Assembly (NCBI GenBank): GCA_018907035.1
Contig: JACCIC010000015.1
Coordinates: 1,490,001-1,554,000, forward strand
DNA length: 64,000 nucleotides
Source of the DNA: Sycobia sp. Sy_11
Taxonomy: Eukaryota; Arthropoda; Insecta; Hymenoptera; Epichrysomallidae
Direction of reading: 5' to 3'
Each line of letters opens with the position of its first letter. The first letter of the stretch is position 1. A program made the translations under genes and the position numbers. The notes under the pieces are model-generated. The model was given only the letters and a program-made list of their open reading frames with translations, was not told where the DNA came from and did no database searches. Positions 1 to 12,134 of the stretch are shown piece by piece.

Positions 1-55
1 GAAAGTAAAAGCTAACGAATTTGAATTGTGCGCGGGCTATTTCTTTTTCATTTAC

Positions 56-1203
56 CAATGCTTGAAATCGTTGATTCCTGACGTTCAATCTTCTTATTTA
101 AGCTCTGGATATCATGATCGTCTTCATCTTCGGACGAAGGCTCCGGTTCCTCATATTTCAATATCTGTTACGAGAAATCGAAAATTTATTTATTACATTC
201 AATTTTTTAATAATACACGAATTTACTATACGGGGTTAGATAAAATTGTGGTATTTTTTACAATAATTTTGAAAATTACAGAATTGTAAACCTAAGTTAC
301 AAATACACATTTCCTTATATTGTGAATTAACTTTATTCATCCATGAATGCATCGTTTTGCTCGATAAAGTTTTATTATTTTACTAGTAAAACTGTCAGTG
401 TATCAGTATAAACAATCCATCATTTGTAAATATAGAATGAACTAATTGGTATAGTCAAACGAGATTAGGTCCAGACGATATCTGCCAATATTATAATAAA
501 AGCTTATGACAAGACAGTTTCGATTTATCAGTTCTTATACTTTTACATTAATAGCACATTTTTGTCGCATTACTTGTTAACAGTAGTCAGTCCAATCAAT
601 CGTCTGGCCAGATTCAACGTTCAACTAGTTCACTCACTAGCGGATAACTAATAATAAAACTTTACTTACAGTGTATGACTGAGACATACACCACGAACAT
701 TTATTTAACCCCGAATAAAATAAGAATATCTCTTAATAGAAACTAACTCTTAGAGACATTGATAAAATAATTTTACTATCAGATCCACTTTTTTGTAAGT
801 CAAAAGGCTGAAGTTTCAAATCCATATTGGGCATTGTCAGCAGTGTAGAAAGATTATAAGAGAACGTTCCAATTATTGTAGTTGTTTTCTCATCTTTAAT
901 CTAAAAATTTAAGTATATATACTTTATAGGCAAAATGCATACCAATACCAGTCGAGCTTTAATTACAATCATTTCAATGAAACATACCTGTACGTGCAAA
1001 GTTGATGTTTCCGGATTGGCTACCAGCAAAGTGAATCCTTGCTCCCACACAGGATTACTGGATCTCAACATTGTTCCTGTCCGTTCTACTTTGCCGCCAA
1101 CACTCGCTTCTAAATACACGTCTGGCTGTTTACTACCTTTTAAACACTAAACAGAGATACCAGTTATACCGATACACTTATTTAGCTATAAAAATTAAAA
1201 AAA

Positions 1204-1263
<60 letters not shown>

Positions 1264-4200
1264 AGCACATATTCTTACCGGTAAATTTTTGGCGGAGTCA
1301 ACGTAGAATACTAAAATGGCGGTACTCATCGAGGTTACCCTCAATTCTTGGGTCTCCTTTAAAGCCTATACATAATTTATGAGCAACAATAATATTATTA
1401 ATAATTATACCAAGATAATAATTCGTCGTGATATAGCGATCTAACTTACTGCTGCCAAGTCGGCTCGATTGGTTGTAAGTTGAAGCCATACGAGACGAAG
1501 GTGAATCATTCCATGCTTGGCTAACTCCAGCGATATCCACTAAAACGAGAAAAAAAATAATTTGTAAAGATTTAAAAACTAGTTTTTTTCTAGCTCTCTT
1601 TTCATTTAATTAATAATAGTTATGCTCACCGTATCGATCGTTCCTTTTTTCTTAACCCGGCTCACTTCGATAGTTGCTCTGTCAATTACATAAATTTTGT
1701 TATAGTATGCAATTCTAACGAAATGAAATATATTGCTGTATTTTTGAGATGCACATGAGATTTTTTTGAATGAAAGGCCATCAAGACGTTCCACTTTTCT
1801 AGTTATGCAGTTTGAACATGCTAGGAAATAGCAAAACCAAATTTGAAAGCCTTCGGTTACTGATATGTTTTGCGCTAATTTCGAGCAAGTCTAAATGGCA
1901 GTTATCAAAGCTTTATTCAAATGCAAATGCTCATGCAAAAATGGTACGAACGAGTTTAAAATTTGCTCTTGCCAAGTTCAAAATTTTGACAATAAATAAT
2001 TAATAAAATTAATGCTATTTTGCACAATTTAATTAAATATTCAACCATTGCTATGCGCTGTGCTGTGCAAGTATCGAATTCGAAGCGATTGTCAATGAGA
2101 AAGCTTACCTTTAGTACTTTCATAAATATAAATAAGTTATAAATTACAACATTTCAATTTGAACAATTATAAAATTTCTGATTTTAATACTTTTCTATTT
2201 TCTTACATAGTTTTATTTTCAAAATTGACAAATCTTTGGCTTTACGTTGGTGTATCCAATGGAATGAGAATTATAGAAAGTATATAATTTTGTTTAAATA
2301 TAATCAATTTATACGCAATCATTCAATTTTGGTTTTTAAATTAAATAATTTATAAAATCTTGTTGTCAACATTATTGAAAACATATCAATTCAAGCATTA
2401 TTGCATCTTGTCAGCGCATTACCATGACATATTTTACTCGATTTTATTTCTACTTCATATTATATATATATATAGCCATTTCACAAAACAATTTGTATAT
2501 TTGTTTTTTATGTAAATAAAATTCAACTTTCACTATTTGTATAATAAAATCCTGAGTCCTAAATAGAAAAAAAAACTAGAAATAGAACAAACTGTATAGA
2601 AGTCTATAATATTCATGCAATGCAAGATTTCTAAATATATGTATAATTCTACACTATATGGCAGGATTTAGGCTTCCCTTTTCAAACAAGAAGAAGCAAA
2701 AAAAAAACAACTTATCGATTCAATTCGATTAATCTTTAAAAATATATTAATTCCATTCGTTCTAAAACATAAAGTTATAAGTATATAGATTTATAGGAAC
2801 TCGGATCTATTGGTATAACCGCGATGAATTGACATCATAGTTAATGTACCTGCCAAGAGGATCGTCTGGCCCAGTTGCGTCTTTGTCAAAGAGTTGAGCT
2901 ATCACCTTGCTGCAGGGTCCCGAGCCCACTTCCATAATGCACTGCCACCACACATAAGCTGCTTTTAGTTAGTGTTTATTACGGTACAGGCTCGATCAGG
3001 CCTTTTTTTTATTTTAATCGGCATTCGTTGCGAGTTATGTATTTGAAATGCAAAAGAACTGTTACTTCAATTTTTTATGGAAAATAAAGTTAGAATCATT
3101 ACTCATTGGTTGGGAGTAAATGCAATTGTTATAGAACATAAAATAAAAGATCGAGAAAAAATGTTTTATCGGCCAGCGGGCTGTCTCGTGCATACAATTC
3201 CATACCTCGGGTGTATTTTATATGATTCTAATTCAGGAACCAAAAAAAAACATCCAAAAACGTCAGCCAGCATATTTTTAGTATCGCAATGAAATATTTC
3301 GCCTTGCTCTTCACTATTATAATACATCTATGATGTTTTAGGGGAAAGATTATGAGTGAAAATTGACGTCAATTTTAAAAAACGTACTAATAAACGAATA
3401 CAAATACAATGATTTTATATACGTTCATTTCATTTTTTTTTTTTTTTTTTTACTTATTTGTATTTCTTACAGTTTTTATTAATATATCAAATACAGGATC
3501 ACCTAATATCAGCATCAAATTATTTAGGTTTTTAACTAAAATTGTCTTGCAGATAATTATTGAGTTGATCCATTAATTATAATATAGCACGTGAATTCAC
3601 ACGATAATTATAGAATTTTAGACGCCTAGAATTTTAGAAAGGTAGAATTTTATACACGAGTTCGGTCTGTAGCTCAAAAACATTTTGAATTGTTAATATG
3701 ATCAAACTGAATGTTACATTTGAAACTAAACTTATACAATCACAAAAAAGTTGGAATAAATAAATAAATTATTATAATCCCTATATATTTATGAGAATAT
3801 ATAATGATATCTCAAACAAAATTTTTATGTAAAAAATCGTAACCTTAATCTTGATACTATAGATTTCAATTAATATGATTCTAATTTAAAATCTGGAAAA
3901 CATAATTCTAATTTAGCTTAAGGTATGTTTTGAGCGGAAAACTAAGATTATTAGAAACATTTAACATTGAACTGGGTTCTTATTTATATGATTATTGTTT
4001 ATCATATGAAATCACATGAGCAATCCAGAATCTCATTACTGATAAAAAATGCAAGAAATCGTGATTTAAATTATTTTTATTAACTAGGCAAATATGGATC
4101 AAAATATCAGCTTTTTACTTACCACGAAAAATACAATACATAAATATGAATTTAGTATATATCAGAATGGAAAAATAAATTTGTAGAAATATATATTACA

Positions 4201-7200
4201 ATTTCGAATAATAAAATAAAATAATTTTTAATACAAATAATAACGAGACAGCAATATAAAGTAAATACGTTCTTCTAGATTATTTTATTGGACATTTTCA
4301 ACTTAATTCAAGAATGTAAATAAAAATTACGTTTTTCATACTTTAAATTAGAATAATATTAATTCAAAATTATAATTATTATTTTTCTGCACAGAAATTC
4401 GAATTGGATTTCTATTCAGTTCTGCAACAAGATGGGATTAGGTCTTTTAAAAGCCATTGATTTATTTATAGTAATGTGCATATAATATTAAACTTACGCA
4501 CTCAACATCTTCTATTTTTTTATAATTTCTCCAATATACTGTGTCAAAATAGAATTATTAAATCGATCTCAATGAAAAATAAAATTAAAAATATTTTAAC
4601 AAAAAATAAAAAGAAAAGTTTAGATAATTTTGTCTTCAAACTCATCATGAAATAAATATTATGAGAAGTAAAATTTATAAAATAAAAAAATATAATATAT
4701 AAATAAGTTTTACTTATTTACGTTTTAAGTGGAACGATACTAAAGTATAAGAATATTACTACCAATCAAAAATATTTTTCTATAAACAAGTATAGCTATT
4801 ACTATAGATTATGTACATGATTTTTAAGTATAACTAATATACGTTTGTATACAAAAATAAATTTCATATCCAACAAATATCTATCAATTCATATCCATGC
4901 TATTATTCTACATAACGTAAAACATTGGAATTTCATAATTATTGACAATTCATATCGTATATTATGGATTAAAATATTAAAAATATCCTTTTGGGCAAAC
5001 ATGCGACAAGTCAAGCCACTCATGTACATTGCTACTACCTTCCAAGAAAGTCATCAACGTGTACCCCAGGAACGTTCGGATCCCAGTCCCAAACAGTTAA
5101 CTCGACCTCTTGATTAATGAAGCTACTGACCATCACAGTCTGCATCATAATACCGAAGGAGTATGAGATATCGTAAACTAAATTATTTTATTTTAAGTAA
5201 TCTATGGTATAAAGTTTGCGTGGTTGTAGATGAGTTTATAACGGATTTTGTATTTTTAATTCTGTTAGTTAAAAATCACTATAGACATTTATTCATTAAT
5301 TTGATTTATAAAGCAAAAACTAAAAACACTGTCAACAACAAAAGGCTGTGATTAGTTGCTAATTAGATGAACATCGAAAAACTCAACACCTGTACAATAA
5401 TTATGCTTAAACTCCACTTCATAAGTATTAATAAGTCCATCAGCATGCTAAGCAGGTGTCATGATAAATGGCTGTATGATATATTGGTGCATTTAATATA
5501 TACTTTTACGAAATTATTTGTATACATTGATTATCTACTATTAGAAATTCATAAAAAAATTTGAATCAATCTTTATTGATGATTTTGTTTATGAGATATG
5601 GATATTATTTATTTATAATTACTTTTTAAAGCAAAGATATTAAGGCTTGTATTTATTCAGTAATTAAATGACAAGTGCATTGTATGTTATTATCATACCT
5701 GCCGAGATTTTCATTATTCTTGGTATCATCAAAGTCCCATATTTGAACAGTAAGCTGTTGAGCGATGGCCGATGCGATGGCACACTATTAATGCATAACA
5801 CAACACACGTGACAGCACGTACATTCATACATACCGAATTATATAACATAATTTAAAAATGTGCTAAAAATTGTATTTATATTATAGAATGGTGAATAGA
5901 ATGAAGATGATACGTATTTTATGAAAATACGAATAAGTGATACTTTGTTTAAAATAAGTAATTTCAATAAAACTAATCTGAAAACACAGAATGAATAATA
6001 AAAATGTCAATTATATCTAAAATCAAAATTTCATTTTTATGATTTTGATGAATTAAAAAACTAATGAATAAATTATTTAATGACAAAAGATGCAAATAAA
6101 TAAGTTTAAACGTATAGAAATAAATGAATTTGATCCCAAAACATAATTTTAAATGAAATCTTAATAAAAAACTGTCTTACCGTGTCTTCAAAGTGTATCA
6201 GTACAAGTATTTGTAAAACTTAGTAATCATTAAAGCACATGCATTGAAATTAGCTAACAAGTGTGATTGTGTGGAAAAAGCTAAATATATACCTCACACC
6301 AGAAATCCCACTTGGGATCTACTGTATTATCTATGGTTTTAGTTCTAAATTCTTGAGCCCCTACAGTAATAATAGCATAGGGGTCGGATTTTCCTTTGCC
6401 TAGCATCCCGATATCCTTTTTCATTAAATGTTTAGCTTGCACTACATGAATTCGAAGAACACCCTGAAAGTTCGTAAAAATAATATAATTTTTCATTTTA
6501 ATTCAAATCAATCTAAATTATAAAAACAATTTTTAAATTTATCTTATGTATATTTATATATTGAATATAAAAGATCATACTTCTGGCTCTGGTGTTTTTA
6601 GCATCTCTGCAGGTACTTCCTCAGTAAGTGGCATACTGAATTTATTTGGCAACACAGCAATTGCAGCAATTTGCTCAGTGATTATTTTTCTTACCACATC
6701 ACTATAAAAATAAATTTCAGTACAATTTATAAAATAAATATTTCATAAAATAAAACATATAGACAGTACATATTGAAGTATTGTGCCATACTTAAATCCA
6801 GGAAGATCAAGTACATCAGCTACACCAACTAAATTGAAGTCAATGATTGGACAGTTTAGAAAAAATGCTTGTACACCTCCTACGATTGGAACAATTGGAA
6901 TAAGTGGTTTTAAGGCTACCCGCAGCATGCCTCTCAACTAAAAGTAAAGTATTGATAATTAGAAATTTTGAACTTACCCAAAATAATTTTATTTAAATTT
7001 AAATAATTAATAACATAATAAATGCAGCCAACCTGAAAATCTTTTATTCCTGCTTTAAATGTTCCCATGGTAAATGTAATATCACAATCTCCAGCATACC
7101 TTGAAATAATTGAATTCTTATATTTGATTTGTAAAATAAGTTAAATTATAATAACTAATATTTTATGAACTAACATTATATCCATATCAAGTATTACTTC

Positions 7201-8018
7201 ATTTCTTGAAGTATGTTTATCATAAACTTTCACACCATTAATTTTTGGAGGCTGTAAGAAAATTATGAAATCACAATTTTTCAATAGTAATTAATGTTTT
7301 CCATTAGCAAAGTATTGTATTGCCAAAATGAAATTTAAATTTAAATTAATAATGATAATTAACTTACTATTCTTCCTAAAACAATTCTATCAAAGCGGAA
7401 TTCTTGTCCCATTCCTGGAATCTTCTTCTGATAATCAGCTAACCGCTCAGAAATTGTACCTTGAATGCTATTTTTTAATAGACTTCGAGCGTAATGATTA
7501 ACACTAGGCCATACTTTATATAAAATCTGTAATAGTTTAAATAAATATTGTTAACACAAGATTATATAAAATATAAAAACTATTTGAATTTAATTTCTTA
7601 CTCCATTCAACCATTCTGCTCTATCATAATCTGGAAAATACACCCACGTAGGTAATTCATCTATTCTATTTTCAATAATAATTTTTTCTTTTGTCAGTGC
7701 ACAAGCTTGAGCTGTTAATCTTCTTAAGTCACCATCTTTCTTTTTTTCTCCTTTAAGTACAACAAATGCAATTGGAGGAATGAGCCATGCAAAATTCCAA
7801 TTCATGTAGCCCATCCCCCATATTAAACCAAACGTTATCAATTTCATAAAAAGAGATTTGCCTAAAGAACTATATGTCATATATGGCCAAACTTTTAAAT
7901 CCTCTTCTTTATTCTCCACATTGGAATTGGTTTCCACTATTTCAGAAGCTAGTGGCATCATAGACATTGAAGATAAAGTCTGAGATTTTGAATTCGACTC
8001 TATAGTTTCCTCAGCCAT
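56..8018 (-). CDS. Esyt2: Extended synaptotagmin (E-Syt/Esyt2-like), 3' end outside window
   Basis: E-Syts tether the endoplasmic reticulum to the plasma membrane and move glycerolipids through the SMP domain under C2-domain calcium control (family knowledge). Coding exons in transcript order: 7602-8018, 7368-7526, 7175-7251, 7033-7099, 6792-6937, 6581-6701, 6293-6463, then one of 5699-5784, 5039-5139 or 2850-2941, then 1630-1678, 1450-1539, 1279-1365, 988-1146, 748-900, 56-164. All boundaries are GT-AG and phases agree. Residues about 55-88 form a hydrophobic hairpin, about 120-329 the SMP domain (IDELPTWVYFPDYDRAEWLN at its start), 330 to about 460 C2A (KSDPYAIITVG, VDPKWDFW), and 462 onward C2B (AILVFYVDSAKNLP). 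C2B lacks the paired loop-3 aspartates (DEKTTTIIG). The last exon is an acidic linker (EEPEPSSEDEDDHD) ending mid-codon, so the gene continues left. Start: the ATG at 8018 opens the frame with an acidic, serine-rich leader. About 630-635 residues are visible depending on the alternative exon. Esyt2 rather than another E-Syt paralogue is inferred because insects usually have one. Confidence 0.95.
165..747 (-). other. Esyt2 intron between exons 748-900 and 56-164
   Basis: A 583-bp AT-rich intron. Reading through the donor would add VSFY and a stop, giving a truncated form that ends after C2B; whether that is used is unknown. Nothing else seen. Confidence 0.7.
1208..1260. repeat. (TA)n microsatellite in an Esyt2 intron
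   Basis: About 53 bp of pure TA in the short intron between exons 1279-1365 and 988-1146. It starts 18 bp downstream of the donor of exon 1279-1365. Confidence 0.95.
2850..2941 (-). CDS. Esyt2: Esyt2 alternative C2A exon C (92 bp)
   Basis: Third alternative exon, about 2.1 kb downstream of exon B and 1.2 kb upstream of constitutive exon 1630-1678. CAG acceptor, GTACAT donor, phase 0 in and phase 2 out. It encodes 30 residues plus the split Arg: start CIMEVGSGPC, core VIAQLFDKDATGPDD, end PLG. FDKD plus DD keeps the loop-3 acidic residues. It is clearly the same C2A segment as exons A and B although the DNA has diverged. Confidence 0.82.
5039..5139 (-). CDS. Esyt2: Esyt2 alternative C2A exon B (101 bp)
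   Basis: Second alternative exon, phase 0 in and phase 2 out, between a CAG acceptor and a GTAGTA donor. It encodes 33 residues plus the split Arg, with core VELTVWDWDPNVPG and end VDDFLG. It aligns with exon A from the conserved strand through D-x-D to xLGR, with a loop longer by about five residues. The DDFLG ending is the classical E-Syt calcium-loop form. In phase with its flanks it has no stop codon. Confidence 0.85.
5699..5784 (-). CDS. Esyt2: Esyt2 alternative C2A exon A (86 bp)
   Basis: First of three homologous alternative exons between constitutive exons 6293-6463 and 1630-1678. It opens after an AG in phase 0, straight after the WCE that ends the previous exon, and closes ...LG|AG before GTATGA, so it leaves two bases of an Arg codon. 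The product is 28 residues plus a split Arg, with core LTVQIWDFDD and end NNENLG. It covers the C2A strands before and after loop 3 and matches E-Syt C2A in spacing. Loop 3 carries NE where exons B and C carry DD. Confidence 0.85.
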
Positions 8019-10825
8019 TTTATAATAAATAATTTATTTACAGCTGATCCTAAATCATAGAAAGCATTGAATTAATGTAATTAAAATATACAAATTCATA
8101 TTAACAATAATTACATCATGATAAAATAAATTATATCAATGTAGCTAAACAATATTTTTTCAATGTCAATATAGTAATAATAATTTATATAAAGCACTTA
8201 TTGTAAATACTTGTATTAAAATTTTAGAATGGCAAGAATAAAATATATAAAAAAATTATTAATAATAACTTGAAATAAAAATTTAATATAGCTAAACATA
8301 ATTAATAATTATAATCTAAAAAAAACTTATTTTTTAATACAGGACATCAAAATAAATTCATTTTTTTTAATGTATTATAATTATATATCGTATATAATTC
8401 ATCTCAAATGCATTATATAATTATTGAATTATCAAAAAATAATCAAAAATGTATTTTTGGACAATATGTTGATACTTTAAAAATTCCATTTGAGCGAATA
8501 TATAGTGAACACGTAGGTATATCTTATACTATACTCCTCTGAGTTTATAAGAACAAACGAGAAAAATCGCGACAGCGTAGTTACAAAGATATCACCGCCA
8601 ATTTTAGCACCACTTCACAATCGCACGTATGGTATGGGTCGTTCGTAATATATATTACGTATGTATATATAGATATATAAATCGAGTCGGCCTTGGCGAA
8701 AGAGAAAAACCGTTGCTCGCTATAATCAGCTATAATAGTCAGAGCAATAATAATTGGTACCGGCTGTGTGTCAGGTGTATATTAATAATGCGCACGTCGT
8801 ATTTCTACTTCATAATAATGATGATTTATTCGAGTTATGACTATTATGACACACTGAGGAGGAGCTAATATCAGATGATGAACACCAAGAGAGCTTGACG
8901 CGAGCGCACGCGTTATAATCAATAAAGTAAACTGAACTGCAGATTGTTTATATGAATAGTAAAGAAAACCGTGCTAGATCGTAGCTGTTACAGAATTAAT
9001 AGGGAAGGTATATTTTTTTTACAAGTGAGACCGATATAAAAAAGAAAGTACATCGAGGTACCATGAAACATGATAACAATTTTATCTTAAAACTACTTCT
9101 TGAAACTATCTTATCTCGTTTAATCGATAAATTTATATTACTCTCAAATGTAAAAATCTAAAAAATTATATTTACTGTGCCTCACTTGTTTATAATTCAT
9201 CCTGCTTATCGAATTGTTGCACAATATGATGGATAATTGAGACAAATTTTTTGTTCTCAATTAATGTAACACTATACCGGTAATAATTCGGTGAAGAGAT
9301 CTGGTAAAAATAATCTATACGTGCGGAAACTATCCAGAATTTCCACTTTGTTTTCTTTTATAAGCGCTGTGCAAAAGTTATGCAGCACCTACACCTTAAT
9401 CTGAAAATACACGGGCGATTCCCACCACATAACAGCGTCAGCTGATGATCAACTGACGGACTGACTGTCGTCGACTATAAGTGAACTGGCTCAAATTGAA
9501 TATATACCTACCTATATATAATTGCGAGCTGATGCGCTGCTACGGGTTGCCTGCGCTGATGCATGCCTGCATCGGCTGCTGAATGTTATATGCAGAATAA
9601 ATCCTGATAAATCCGCTCTTCTTATGAAGTTCTTATGAGACCGTTCAGGCTACCATTTTCAACTGCACCGTCTGCAACACTGCACGTGAGGGCATTGGGC
9701 AGAGCTATTTGATCACTCTCATTTCTTCAATCATTCTCATAGCTGATTTTATCATATAGCAGATTATACCAGATTATACAATATGATTTCGAGAAAAGGC
9801 AATATTAACTATTTGAGCAGAAACGAAATGACAATGCAGCGCAAAATTTGGCATGATAATAAGAGGTGTTCAATTTTGATTCGTTAAATTCAAATGAAAT
9901 AAGATTAATATCAGTTAACATTCTTATTTTCATACTGCAAATAAGAATTTTATTAAATAATATCCACTTTTAGAAGTCTTTTCAATTACATCTATTTTAA
10001 AAAGAGCTCCATATCTAGAGCTAATCTAGAGCTGTCTAGAGTAATCTGGTAATAAATCTTTCGTCTGCTTTTGTTATCTGCTGCTGGCAGCAGCTGGCAG
10101 CTAACTGTCATGCTGGCCTGCGTCTGCCTGCGTATACTAACCGTCACAATCATGTCAAAAATTCAAGAACTATCTAAATTTTTATTTTTTAATTTCTATC
10201 TTATCTTTCACTTTTCATTTTAATACAAGAATAAATGTATTTATTTAAGTTTACATCGAATTTTTGTTTCTGTTTTATGAATTAGCACTGATATTATATA
10301 TGATCAGATATGATATACTGGATATACCTGGTGACCAGTGCTGACTAAAATTGTCAATGAGCAATGACCTGCTATTCATCTATCCATCTATTGCAATTGC
10401 ATCTGATTTCATCTATTCATCTATCTCCAGTATTTTCCAGCTGGTCCTGATTGGCTAATTATATTGCCCATCTGATCCCCCCCCTTCCATTAACACATAC
10501 ACTCTGACCACCACTAACCTATTCTAAATTTACGCGAAATAGCGCATTACCACAATACACTCATATGCATTATTACTTTGCACAGTTGTACTGTTCTTTG
10601 GACTAGATTAATGCATATGTAATGCACCACACGTACACAGACAGTTGACTTGAGGCAACGAATAAGAAGATATAAGTTGGTGAGGAAAAAGGATTTGTCG
10701 GAAAACGGGATCTGATTTCTTCAATTAGTCAAATTTTAGAGTTGCTTTGTTATTCATTACACTAAATTTTATGTGCTCAGAAACCTGTTTTATGATAGTA
10801 TAGTTTATAATTGTGAAAATTCACT
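8019..10825. promoter_or_regulatory. Divergent intergenic region between Esyt2 and Serinc
   Basis: This 2.8-kb interval separates the start codons of Esyt2 (minus) and Serinc (plus), so it must hold both 5' UTRs and promoters. No coding exon is supported. A pyrimidine-poor AG at about 8049-8050 (minus strand TTTAG before GATCAG) could be a 5' UTR splice acceptor for Esyt2. The stretch 9400-10140 is less AT-rich than its surroundings and contains CTG/CAG-rich palindromic pieces such as GCTGCTGGCAGCAGC near 10080. The stretch 10005-10050 repeats TCTAGAG three times. I saw no convincing TATA box or start site. Confidence 0.5.
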
Positions 10826-12069
10826 ATGGGATTGATTTGCTCGACGGCACAGGTAAATATTATTATAGATATTAGATGTATAAGGTTAATTGCGACTTTA
10901 TGAAACATCGACATTTTGGAAAGTTGTTTACGTAGTCTTTATCTCTGCTACGGGTATATTTATATATGCTGTATTAACTTTCCACAATTCAAGGAATAGA
11001 ATTTGTCTATAAATAATGATATGAATGAATAAATATATGCAAATAGATAATAACAAACATTTACTATACTATTTAATTCTTATTTCACTATTAACACAAT
11101 TATGGCTTAGCTTTTGTGTTTATGTTGGATCTTAATCATTAATTTATAATTTTTTTTACGAAAGCATTTATGCAATTATCTTTAAAAAGATGTGTTTTTA
11201 CATTTCTAGATTTCTTTGTTCTTGAAAGATTTTTGTAATCTATTTATCAGTATTGATTACAGCATTTACATTATTTCTTTGTTCTGTTTGATCTTACAAA
11301 TGATTGTACTAAATATTTAATATTTATTAATATGTCTTTATCAAATATTTTCATCTCAGTGATACAAGAATATGTTAATAATAGCCTTTGTCGTAATTAT
11401 CTTTTGTATTTTCATCTAATATGTACATATACAAGTTCATATGTATACAATGAATCTAATTTTTAATGGTAGATCCAATTTTTGTAATGTTTGAATTATG
11501 ACTTCTATTTACAAATTTTTAAATAGAATAAAACTTAATTCTTTATTCATTTTTAACAGCTCGCGTGCCTTTGTGGCAGTACTGCATGCAGTTTTTGCTG
11601 CTCTCAATGTCCATCATGCCGCAACAGTACAAGTACTCGAATAATGTATGCTTTAATGTTAATGTTAGGAACGATAACTGCCTGCATTACCTTAGCACCA
11701 GGTCTTCAGGAATCTTTGAAAAAGGTCAATAATAATCAATTTTTGTTCACTTTATAAAATTTACATTTAATCAGTTTAATATGTCTGTATTGAATATGAA
11801 ATTTAGTTTTAAATGCAAATATTTTATTAATATATAATTTTTTTAGGTTCCTTTTTGTACAAACAGTTCCAATTATGTTCCAAATTCTTTTACAATTGAC
11901 TGCCAATCTGCAGTTGGATACTTAGCAGTTTACAGAATAAGTTTAATAATGGCTCTTTTCTTCTTCCTTATGTCTATTATTATGATTGGTGTAAAAAGCA
12001 CTAAGGATGCTCGAGGAGGAATACAAAATGGGTAAATTTCATACAGATTTAAATTCTATATAAAAATAC

Positions 12070-12134
<65 letters not shown>

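Larger units (their letters stand above)
1679..6292 (-). other. Esyt2 alternative-exon region (introns)
   Basis: The 4.6 kb between constitutive exons 6293-6463 and 1630-1678 carry only the three alternative exons. The introns are AT-rich, with a T-run at 3433-3450 and a short TA run at 2460-2474. I looked for a fourth homologous exon and found none with both splice sites and the LGR ending. Confidence 0.6.

Noticed and set aside
26..289. Plus-strand open frame of 87 codons
   Set aside because: It is antisense to the Esyt2 exon at 56-164, which has matching splice sites and family sequence.
2100..2120. Possible micro-exon with donor-like AAAGGTAAGC (minus) in Esyt2
   Set aside because: There is no nearby acceptor and no resemblance to the alternative C2A exons.
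5664..5856. Open frames on both strands around 5.7 kb
   Set aside because: They are out-of-phase readings of alternative exon A, whose correct phase gives the C2A strand.
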